From Meandrina meandrites (lineage: Eukaryota; Cnidaria; Anthozoa; Scleractinia; Meandrinidae), in the NCBI GenBank assembly GCA_963693305.1, contig OY855912.1, positions 5,422,501 through 5,486,500 on the forward strand: a stretch of DNA of 64,000 nucleotides, in the 5' to 3' direction. Below, piece by piece: positions 56,703-64,000 of this stretch; position 1 is the stretch's first letter; the number at the start of each line of letters is the position of its first letter. The notes beneath the pieces were generated by a model. That model searched no databases, was not told the origin of the DNA, and saw nothing but the letters and a program-made list of their open reading frames with translations. The translations under genes and the position numbers were made by a program.

Positions 56703-57574
56703 TGATTTTTTTCAGGCTTCTTCATTCCAATTGCTTAAAATTGGAAATTCACTGCGAAGATCACATATCACCTTCAGTTTTCAAAGTTCATTTCGTTTGT
56801 TTGTAACTTTTAATTAAAACGCCCGGGATTAGGCTCGATTTCCAGCCGCTTCTTCGGGAAAATGAGCCCACGGTCATCCCCCACTTCTCGGGGAGGAAAG
56901 ACCGAACACGAGAGGACGGCGGAAATCGAGCCTAGCCCGTGATCGGAGACACATTTGCTTGTCATTAATCCCGGCATGCTTTGTCATTTAAATCCAAAGA
57001 AGTAATTTCTTCGCCACCATTAAGTTTCATAGCGTCCAGTATTTGGCAAAACTTAATAAAATAGACCAAACTATCTCGTATTTAATTAGTCGCAAAAAAA
57101 AGGATCACGAATATCTTACCTGAATAAAAAAGGCTAGTGTTGTTAATATTTGATCAGTCTGCGAGGCGCGTGAAAACTTGATGCCGGACATGGAGTCCTT
57201 CTCCTCCCTCATTTTGTTGTGTTCTGTTTTGTTGTTGTTGTCTTTTTTGCTTTGACACGCGCCCAAGTTTTCACGCACCTCTCGTGCTCCCGGAATGGAA
57301 ACGAGTGCCACGCAGGATAAAAAGTGCACGCCATAAATAACATCAAGTCGTGGGTGGTAATAATCGTTACTGAGAAGTTGTAGTCTCTTGAATGCCCGTG
57401 ACCACCACACAGAGCGAGGATGGTAAGCCTGTGGTATTGTTTATGTTTTCAGCTCGTCTAAGTGGACATCGCTTTCCAAGCAAAGAAGAAGAAGACGATG
57501 CATTGATTTATCAGTACACTCCAGTCTACTGCCTTCCGCAAAAAACACACTTTGAGCAGTGCTACATTTTCTAG
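49014..57574 (+). CDS. GGH: Gamma-glutamyl hydrolase
   Basis: Eight exons: 49014-49137, 49567-49681, 51891-51941, 52636-52862, 53583-53689, 54380-54476, 56138-56275 and 57453-57574, joining in phase to 326 residues (human 318). The N-terminus [20 protein letters not shown] is a signal peptide. The enzyme trims polyglutamate chains from folates and antifolates in lysosomes or outside the cell. It belongs to the class I glutamine amidotransferase fold (peptidase C26). The nucleophile is C139 in [11 protein letters not shown]; the catalytic histidine is H252 in [13 protein letters not shown]. Family blocks [29 protein letters not shown] and [10 protein letters not shown] confirm identity. Introns contain MITEs, a poly-G-ended element and a tRNA-like sequence. 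Confidence 0.95.
49373..49504. mobile_element. Hairpin MITE in GGH intron 1
   Basis: AAGATTTCCGCACAGCCCCA with TACATAATTA is mirrored by TAATTAATGTATGGGGTTGT with GCGGAAATCTT. 132 bp. Confidence 0.75.
53478..53550 (-). ncRNA. tRNA-like relic or SINE head
   Basis: On the minus strand GTGGTAGAGCATCTGAAC and AGGTCATAGGTTCAACTCCT form D-arm and T-arm-like text with a B box. The 5' acceptor half is missing and no proper anticodon stem forms, so it is a relic. Confidence 0.5.
54549..55018. mobile_element. Poly-G-ended transposon with 8-bp target duplication
   Basis: The element begins CCCGGGGGG with a long G run and GTACTCC, and ends GGAGTACCCCTCCCCCCGGG, the inverse. TTTTCTTT is duplicated exactly outside (54541-54548, 55019-55026). 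The interior has several TTTCAGACC and CCATACCC motifs in opposing halves. It lies in GGH intron 6. The 8-bp duplication suggests a hAT-like enzyme; the family is not recognised. Confidence 0.8.
55485..55650 (+). mobile_element. tRNA-derived SINE-like fragment in GGH intron 6
   Basis: AGGTCATGGGCTCGATAATC is a B-box-like segment. It is followed by TTCTTGGGCAAGACACCCAT and CAGTGCTTCTCTCTACCCAG, matching the body order of the copies at 38390 and 47470. Confidence 0.5.
56368..56456. mobile_element. 89-bp MITE with 9-bp target duplication (GAGGCAGGT)
   Basis: Ends TAGGCTGCGAACGCAGACGT and inverted TAGCCTGCGAACGCAGACGT. GAGGCAGGT is exact on both sides (56359-56367, 56457-56465). It lies 93 bp after GGH exon 7. 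Confidence 0.85.
56630..56701 (+). tRNA. tRNA-like gene, Thr(GGT)-like, anticodon stem degenerate
   Basis: 72 nt with canonical geometry. Acceptor GGCTTCA pairs with TGAAGCC, D arm GCTC/GAGC pairs, T arm ACGGG/CCCGT pairs, and the A box (TAGCTCAGTTGG) and B box (GGTTCGAATCC) are perfect. The anticodon arm TCGCA-CCGGTAT-CGCAG pairs poorly and lacks U33, so it is probably a pseudogene or SINE promoter rather than a working tRNA. An ORF across it ([20 protein letters not shown]) is a known type of false protein made by tRNA sequence. It lies in GGH intron 7. Confidence 0.55.
56830..56934. mobile_element. 105-bp MITE with near-9-bp target duplication
   Basis: Ends TAGGCTCGATTTCC and inverted, with inner GCCG / CGGC. 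GCCCGGGAT (56821-56829) and GCCCGTGAT (56935-56943) agree at 8 of 9 bases. Confidence 0.75.
57160..57290. repeat. Inverted repeat in GGH intron 7
   Basis: GCGAGGCGCGTGAAAACTTG is mirrored by CAAGTTTTCACGCACCTCTC. A TTGTTG-rich loop separates the arms. Confidence 0.6.
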
Positions 57575-57803
57575 AGGGTTACGCGGGTGATGATAAAGCG
57601 GAATTCTTCACTTAGGCTTGCACACGCTTGCAGAGCGGGCTTATTCTTTAAATTGATCGACTTCGTGACAAAACTACACAGAGTATTAGCGGACAGTAGA
57701 TTTTTCCGTTGTCAAACACCGCCAGACCACGGAGCCTAGTCGCAGATTAGTTCAGGCATTTCCAGCCGGTTTTGGTTCGTCAAGCTATCTTCCTCATTAG
57801 CGA

Positions 57804-57991
57804 CAGGGGCGGATCTAGGGGGAGGGTGCAGGGGGTGCGCATACCCCCCTCCACCTTCCGCGTCCTGAGATGACCGGGCAGCCTTCTAATACAACTGGTA
57901 TTCTGCAAATAAAAAAACTGTGTGCCCCCTCCTAAGAAAAATCCTGAATGTGCACCCCTCCTTAGAAAAATCCTGGATCTGCCCCTAGCTG
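57804..57991. mobile_element. CAGGGGCGGATC-ended hAT-type MITE
   Basis: CAGGGGCGGATCTAGGGG at the left is mirrored by GGATCTGCCCCTAG at the right. AGAAAAATCCTG occurs twice as a direct repeat. No exact 8-bp flanks. Confidence 0.6.
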
Positions 57992-58029
57992 AGGGAGGAA
58001 ACCTGAGTGACGACCGAAAAAGGTACACA

Positions 58030-58980
58030 GTAAAACCGCACTATATAGATTTGCTGGGCAGGATTTGAAATAAGAATATAACTTCTGTTCGAAAGCTCAG
58101 TGAACTGAAATTGTCTTGGCGGTGTCGTTGGTAGCGTGTAGTACTAGACCTTTATCAATATATAATGTATGGTAACTATTATTTTCCAACAGTTGTTTGA
58201 TGCATGTTTAAGAATACCGCCAATAGTTGTTTTGTAAATTAATGAACATACACATTTAGTTACCATTGTCTCCCCGTGCAAGTTTCTTCGATAGTCTGCG
58301 AGCAGATCCGGCTCATTTTCTTCTGCTAAAAGCCGCGCTCAAAGCGGCTATTTCATTTGGCACATTTTCGCTATGCGCTGGGCTATCCTGAATAAAAAGC
58401 TAGTCTCGCGTTTCCCTCTTAGAAATTAGCACCAAATTTTACTTCAAATAATTTCAAATAACAGGTTGGGGTAGAGAAATTCCAGATGGTTATAAATAAC
58501 GTTAAAATGTTGTAAAATATGTAACAAATTACAAATTGCAAAATGCAAATGTTGCACAGGGGTAAGATTTGCGCGAGGAGAATTAATGTTTTTTTTTTAC
58601 CATTTCTACTTTTGATATATTTTGTAATTTTATAGCATTTTTTCCTGGTTTCAAGTCTTTTATAACTGAGAATTCTAATGGGATTTTTTACATTGGTCGC
58701 ACTGCCAATCCAATTTATAATAAAATTAATGTTTACTTAAAATTAACTTAGAAATAGTAAAAGCTTGCATATTTACATGCATAACCTTATTATTTTATGA
58801 GATTAAAAACATAAAGTTAGATACATCTTGTCAGCTGCTGGTCTGGATTTCTTCTGATGACAAACGAAACATTGATAAAGAAAAAGGAAATCAAAAGCGA
58901 ACTCGGTCAAAATGTAAAAGTGTAAATAGTCTTTTTCAGATAGAAACTGTAGTGAAAGACGAGCGGAAGACCTAAAGCCC
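58030..58980. other. No gene seen
   Basis: AT-rich text after GGH. No coding signal or defined element. Confidence 0.4.
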
Positions 58981-58991
58981 TGGGTGGGGGA

Positions 58992-59016
58992 GGGGGGGGG
59001 GGGGGGGGGGGGGGGG
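58992..59016 (+). repeat. Poly-G tract (25 G)
   Basis: Followed by GAGAGTACTCATAAATTTCG, which resembles the inner end of the poly-G-ended element at 54549, so it may be one end of a related copy. Confidence 0.9.
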
Positions 59017-59403
59017 AGAGTACTCATAAATTTCGGGTTCTAACCAAGGCCCTATTTAAAGGATCAAGAGAAAGAATATCGATACCATTTCTTAAGGCCC
59101 AAACCGGAAAAATGACCCCTATTCAAGGTGAAATAAAATGGCGTGAACGAGTCAATTTTATTTCGTTTCTGTTACATTGGAAGTTAAGCTAATACTTTAA
59201 ACGGATAGTTCAGTTTTAAGGGTGATTTAGACGGTACGATTTTGCCTGCGATTAAGCACGCCACACGCTTACGCCATGACTTACGACCGTTTATTTACAC
59301 ACGTACGACATTTTCATTTTCGATACACAAAATCGCATACAATATTGCCAGATTGGTCGACACCCAAATCGTGTTGGCTATCGTTGTGGCTGTTTTATGC
59401 AAA

Positions 59404-59593
59404 AGAAGAAGAAAATGGCGAAAGGCACGAGAAGTTAGAGAGAAGAAATGGTAACAGCAAAGCTGGGAGAAAGGGGTTTTCCGACAGTTGATGGAGACGT
59501 GATGGAGGAACTACGTTTAGAAGACGAATTAAACTATCGAAAGTATATGAGGAAGAACACTGAGATATTTACCCCATTTTATGACTTGACATA
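59404..59593 (+). pseudogene. HARBI1-like nuclease N-terminal fragment
   Basis: Two frames: RRRKWRKAREVREKKW then, after a shift, GERGFPTVDGDVMEELRLED and ELNYRKYMRKNTEIF. This is the N-terminal part of PIF/Harbinger nucleases in cnidarian genomes. It stops before the catalytic core. It is complementary in position to the fragment at 24172, which carries the next part of the protein. Confidence 0.6.
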
Positions 59594-59630
59594 AGCTTAT
59601 TTTACGGGCATTTTCAGTTGAACTTGTGCC

Positions 59631-59810
59631 ATTTTCGTCCCCACAGGCAGCGATCCTTCTGGTCTGTGGTCTCCAACACCGGAAGTCCGCGATTCACGGA
59701 CTCATTGTCAAATTTGACAAATCTGATTGGTTGAAAAATACAGAGCGGTACGCCAGAGGTCTCGATTCCTTGCGCAGACCAGAAGGATCGCGGCCTCTGG
59801 GGACGAGAAT
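59631..59810. mobile_element. 180-bp MITE with 11-bp target duplication, nested
   Basis: ATTTTCGTCCCCACAGGCAG plus CGATCCTTCTGGTCTG is mirrored at the right. GAACTTGTGCC is exact on both sides (59620-59630, 59811-59821). It sits inside the Harbinger-like remnant, so it is younger. Confidence 0.8.
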
Positions 59811-60839
59811 GAACTTGTGCCGAAACAACTTTCTACGAGTCTGCCATTTTGACGTAACACCACTTCTGTTGCGGCATTTCATTTTCCTTTGTCTTTTGTT
59901 CGTGTTACTGTATGTTAATGTTCTTCCCACCTTTTGGCATGCTTTTATTTATTTCGGTATGTAAATTTCGTCTTGTACATTTCATGTTAAGTTTAGCTTA
60001 TTAATTCACTTCAGTGTATCGCTTGCTGTCGCTTAGACCACAAGTAATTTTGTTGGTTCCCCGAACCTCTTTCTTCAGCATTTGGAATCGAATTTACTGT
60101 TTGTTCCATAAAAGTCAAATCCTTTTGCTGGACAAGTTATGTGTGATATCTTTCCTGTTTTTCGAAGCGGCCCTCCGCCTCTTCAACTTCCACCCTCTTC
60201 CTACTCAGTAATTTTTGTCACTTAAACGTCACGAAACGTCATCTTTTTAAGCGATGACGTCATTAAGCATGCGACTTACAATTTGGGAGATGTGAGAATT
60301 ACTCCATGAATCGAACCAAAGAGGATTGGTAACTAAACATATGGGAAAGGTCAAGAAATCACCGCGTAGAACTCAAAGCAAAATACTCCCGCGCAGTTAG
60401 AAAGGACCGAATCTAAGTATAAACAAAAGAGACAAATTATATTTGATGTGTTTTATTAGGTTTAGTAAACAGAAATCTTTAATTTTTTTTTAAAACAAAA
60501 GGGCTCAACAATTTCAAGACAACGTTTGACCTTGTATCGTATGTCGTCAGTATCGGATGTCTCCCTGCAAGATAACGCAACTTTTGTCGAACAATCATTC
60601 AACACAGAAGTTGTCAGCTACTTTTATTTACTTTTTTGAAATTTTCTGTCAAATTTCCTGAAATTTCTTAAAGACCCCTTGTGAAACATCATCGCTTCTG
60701 CATGCATTGCGTGCCGTTTATTAATTACTGTTCGGCTGCGAGTGTCGTAGAGTTATAATTTTAAGGGCGACAATCGTAGGCAAAATTGCACCATCTAAAT
60801 CGTCCTTCAGGTCCTTTTTCTAAATATCACACCTGAAGC

Positions 60840-60965
60840 ACAATGGCAAAAGGGGAAAGATCGTACCCTATTTCTGGAACCGAGAACCTCAAAAACATAC
60901 CCTATCCCACGGCACATACCTATAAAGCCTATGTATGGGAGTAGTGCCCCCCCTCCGGCGTGAAG
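60840..60965 (-). repeat. Fragment of the poly-G-ended element family
   Basis: ACCTCAAAAACATACCCTAT, CGGCACATACCTATA and GGGAGTAGTGCCCCCCCTCC match, in order, the right end of the element at 54549-55018. Confidence 0.6.
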
Positions 60966-61148
60966 CCAACCTTGGTTGTTCTCGTGTAAAGCTGGACTCA
61001 AGTACATTACGTTGAAATCCACGCCAAAGATGGTTCGCCTGCAGCTCTACGCGATTGTTGTTGTTGTTGTTGTTTTGCTCTCCCTGTTGGAATTTACCTG
61101 GCTCTGGTATATTGTAAAAAAATTCCCCGGTCGATTTTCGTTCCACCC

Positions 61149-61366
61149 CATCCTCGGAAACCCAGGGCTTCAAAGGGGACGGGAAGGAAAGAGATAGACT
61201 GGGAGCCGGCGGGAATAAAAGGAGGGGGTCTACAGGAGAGGGGAAGGGAAAGGGGAAAGGGGAAGCTTCCCCTTTCTCTTCCCCTCGCCTCCCCCCTCCT
61301 TTTTTCCCGCCCTCAGTCTCTCCCTTCCCGTCCCGTCCCCGATGAAGCCTTGGGTTTCCGAGGATG
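61149..61366. mobile_element. 218-bp hairpin MITE with 9-bp target duplication (GTTCCACCC)
   Basis: CATCCTCGGAAACCCAGGGC is mirrored by GCCTTGGGTTTCCGAGGATG. GTTCCACCC is exact at 61140-61148 and 61367-61375. The interior is purine- then pyrimidine-rich (GGGGAAAGGGG / CCCCTTTC). Confidence 0.85.
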
Positions 61367-61442
61367 GTTCCACCCTTGCAAGGTGTGCCACTCTCTGCAA
61401 AAACTTGATTCCTCGTTACAGATTGAGTATTCAGCATCCTCT

Positions 61443-61601
61443 TAGCCAGCGTAGCTTGGCGTTCTAGTCAGTCAGGGAGAGCGAGAAAACCGAACGCGTG
61501 AGCAAAGCGACAGCGAGGGGTCCGCCCCCTGCCGTCGCTTTGCTTGCGCGCTCGTTTTCTCGCACTCCCTGACTGACTAGAACGCCAAGCTACGCTGGCT
61601 A
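61443..61601. mobile_element. 159-bp hairpin MITE with 9-bp target duplication (GCATCCTCT)
   Basis: TAGCCAGCGTAGCTTGGCGT with TCTAGTCAGTCAGGGAG is mirrored perfectly at the right. GCATCCTCT is exact at 61434-61442 and 61602-61610. Confidence 0.88.
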
Positions 61602-61610
61602 GCATCCTCT

Positions 61611-63000
61611 ATTAGTTTACTACTGATCGAAGATATCACACTTTACTGTTGCAACGTCGCACACTTTTCGGGCAAGTTCCATATGATTGGTCCCCCAGTG
61701 TGGTTCTTTAGCTAAATAATAGACGAATTTTAATTAATTTAATAACTTTACTGTAACTAACTTGTGTCGGTTTGAGCCTTTAATTATTTGCTTATTTCGC
61801 TTTCTGTGATAAATGAATATGTTCTTATCGTCCACGGAACGTAGGAAGGTCAGGGCCCAGACCCCGCTCATACATATTTATCGAAAGGTCACAAATTAAT
61901 TTGGTACCTCACAAGAATTACGTAACGACGTGTTGAAGAGAAAGCAAAGCATATCGTTCTGAAGCTATTTTACATTTTACTTTTTCGTGACAATAGCCGC
62001 CACCAATAAAGTACACGAAGTAAGTAAACAGAACTCGATTCTCCCCCCGCGCGACGTCAAGCAAGCAAGAAACTTGTTTACACGGAACCCGTCACACACA
62101 AACCTGCAGTTTCAACTGTATCATTTATTTTTCAAGAAGAAACACAATGATTTACTTCAGCTTGAAAGAAAAATGTTTCAACATTTATGTCATAAATAGT
62201 TTATAGTTTTTAACAACTGAAATAAATACACAGTATGCAGAATGTAAACTTGGATGCATATATTCCTTCTTTATCCGGCCAAGGAATTATTTCAAAAATT
62301 TAAAACTCCCTGTACAAGAAAAAACGTGTTGGAGAATACAAATTTCATAGAAACAATCCAAAATAAACGTCTTGAGCTCCTAAAAGAAGTCTTGATTTAC
62401 ATAATTTTACTCTATCCAACGTTTACGTTCTGTGACGGCCGATATTCAATATTCCGTATAGAAACAAGAAACTACGTAGGTTTACTCGACTCGTTTAGTT
62501 GTGGGTAGAATTAAATTGGATTACATTATTAAAAATAGGCTTAAAGCCCCTTGGCGTTTAATCCAGGAAGGTTGAGAAAGTTTTAAGGAAACTTGCATAG
62601 TTTTAAAGTTGATCTGGTTTTCAAAACAACGCGATGCCGTGAGACCAAAGGAACTGTAAACACTGGTAAAACCATAAAACAAGAATTGGTGCTCCGGCTC
62701 AAAACGAAACTATCTTCCTGGGTGTTAAAAAACTGTTTTCTACCGACAGAAAAAATGGTTAAGTCGCCAGAAAGTGAAGGGCAAAAATCGCACTTTCTAC
62801 TACAATTTCAGAATCGAATCGAATCGAATCGAATCGGTCTTATCTCAATAACAAACCGAAGCGGGTAATTGAAACATCGATCGCCAATAATATTATCTTT
62901 GCGACAGTAAATAAACGGTAAGAGATTGCACGAAAAAACTTGTTGAGCCATATTCCACCTTTAAAGGCCGTTTTAAAATTAGTAGTTTATCGGACGATCA
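61611..63000. other. Spacer upstream of nothing, downstream of ARL4-like gene
   Basis: No supported gene. Open frames at 61987 and 62254 are AT-driven with no motifs. A GAATC x5 microsatellite lies at 62811-62835. The 3' end of the ARL4-like transcript should lie in the right part. Confidence 0.4.
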
Positions 63001-63648
63001 TCATAAAATATTGTTCACGGAATTACTTCTAGATGCGGCTAATTTCCTCTTTCGCCGGCCGCTCTTTAAGTTTTTAATGTCGGTCTTCCACTGTGCTATC
63101 ATGTCGGACAAAACGCGCAGGCCTTCTACAATCCCATCGCCACAGACGGCTGAGGTAGGCTGAAGATACCACAAATGTCTCGAATTCAGATTATGAAGCG
63201 ATAATTTGTTCGTCACCTCCATCGGAGCCGATGCGTTGGGTAAATCTTGCTTGTTAGCGAATATTAAAATCGGAGCGCCGTTTATTTGAGCAGAGTTAAT
63301 AAGATTGAACAGTTCTTCCTTCGCTTCTTCTATTCTTTCCTCATTTGCACTGTCAACGACAAAAATTATCGCATCCGTCTGCCGAACGTACGCCTTCCAA
63401 AGTGGGCGGATTTGTTCCTTTCCGCTCACATCCCAAATTTTAAATCTCAAGTCTTTCGACGGTCGAACAGTTTCCACATTAAACACCGGCGTTGGCACGA
63501 TCCTTTCTTTCCAATCTTTCCACTTGCTTCGATATAAAATGGCTGTTTTTCCACTCTTGTCGAGTCCTAGCATAACAACGTGAAACGGTCTACGAATCGT
63601 TATTCTTGGACGAAATCGCCGGACGGAAACAACCACCGTGTTTCCCAT
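63001..63648 (-). CDS. ARL4-like small GTPase, intronless, altered switch II
   Basis: 215 residues in one exon. I chose MGNTVVVS as the start because Gly2 fits N-myristoylation of ARF/ARL proteins; the frame is open 27 codons further upstream. GTP-binding boxes: G1 GLDKSGKT (28-35), T53 of switch I with FNVETV, G3 WDVSGK (72-77), NKQD, and SAVCGDG as G5. The C-terminal tail is basic (GRRKRKLAASRSNS), as in ARL4, which acts at the plasma membrane. The family reads WDVGGQ at G3; here S75 and K77 replace the second Gly and the catalytic Gln, which suggests weak or no GTP hydrolysis. ARF/ARL of another subgroup is possible. Confidence 0.85.
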   Translation of the reverse strand: MGNTVVVSVRRFRPRITIRRPFHVVMLGLDKSGKTAILYRSKWKDWKERIVPTPVFNVETVRPSKDLRFKIWDVSGKEQIRPLWKAYVRQTDAIIFVVDSANEERIEEAKEELFNLINSAQINGAPILIFANKQDLPNASAPMEVTNKLSLHNLNSRHLWYLQPTSAVCGDGIVEGLRVLSDMIAQWKTDIKNLKSGRRKRKLAASRSNSVNNIL

Positions 63649-64000
63649 TACCCTCCTCGTAGTTTGTGCGAAAATATTGCAGTATCCAAAGTGTTGTTGT
63701 AAAAGGTCACCAGGGCAGATCTGTACCAATTTTGATGAATATTTCGCTGGATTTTGTCTGTTTAAATAGGCAATTTCTTCGCAATGTTGCTAAGTTTAGC
63801 GAGTGTAATTTAAAAACCGAAAATTTATCCCTTCCTTTCGCAACTGTACATTGGAACTTGCCAATTTTCACTGGTTTGAGTAAACGAACTTTTCTCCAAT
63901 ATGCAAATTTAGCTAATCCAGTTTATTTTGGGAACCGGCTTTTGATTGGCTCGGAGATAAAAACAGCATTTGCTTATTGTGCCGGAACAAGTATGTTTTG
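63649..64000. promoter_or_regulatory. 5' region of the ARL4-like gene
   Basis: AT-rich upstream DNA. No strong motif is placed. A TTTAAATAGG at about 63761 could be TATA-like on the plus strand only. Confidence 0.3.

Larger units (their letters stand above)
59220..60805 (+). mobile_element. Harbinger-like element remnant
   Basis: GGGTGATTTAGACGGTACGA with TTTTGCCTGCGAT is mirrored at the right as ATCGTAGGCAAAATTGCACC with ATCTAAATCGTCC. Inside are a nuclease fragment and a nested MITE. The immediate flanks show no clear 3-bp duplication. Confidence 0.55.

Noticed and set aside
56624..56806. 60-codon ORF starting [12 protein letters not shown]
   Set aside because: It is the tRNA-like sequence read as protein, a common annotation error.
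59242..59491. Gene call on the 70-codon frame at 59242
   Set aside because: Its second half is a frameshifted Harbinger nuclease fragment inside a transposon remnant; not a host gene.

Overview
The window is nuclear DNA from an animal. It is AT-rich, its genes are split by GT-AG introns, and it is crowded with short transposons and simple repeats. The gene content and repeat style (hairpin MITEs, poly-G tracts, runs of AATAAGCGCCCC) fit an anthozoan cnidarian, most likely a stony coral. The species is an inference and was not tested.

Layout: (1) 0.2-7.3 kb, minus: an eight-exon ZNF207/BuGZ gene. (2) 7.5-10.6 kb, plus: a six-exon CENP-X/MHF2 gene, head to head with BuGZ across 229 bp, so two kinetochore-linked genes share one promoter region. 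(3) 10.6-31.9 kb: a repeat-rich stretch. It holds a possible three-exon gene of unknown function, two related minisatellites, a 4.05 kb foldback-type element with 1.1 kb inverted arms and a captured LINE reverse transcriptase (exact 8-bp target duplication), a PIF/Harbinger remnant, several MITEs and a 410-bp tandem duplication. (4) 32.9-40.1 kb, plus: an eight-exon gene for an adaptor of about 948 residues with a PH-like N-terminus, an IRS-type PTB domain, four Tyr-x-Asn motifs, proline-rich SH3 ligands, a UPA-like region and a C-terminal death domain. This is the most unusual gene in the window. (5) 42.7-48.8 kb, minus: COQ7, six exons. (6) 49.0-57.6 kb, plus: gamma-glutamyl hydrolase, eight exons, head to head with COQ7 across 217 bp. 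(7) 57.6-63.0 kb: repeats only. (8) 63.0-63.6 kb, minus: an intronless ARL4-like small GTPase with an altered catalytic position.

The genes are not an operon. They form two divergent pairs (BuGZ/CENP-X; COQ7/GGH) and convergent tails (adaptor/COQ7; GGH/ARL4-like). Exon joins were made by hand from splice sites, reading phase and family similarity. Introns and spacers carry many small elements with readable target duplications: 9 bp with TAGSC-type ends, TA, and 8 bp.
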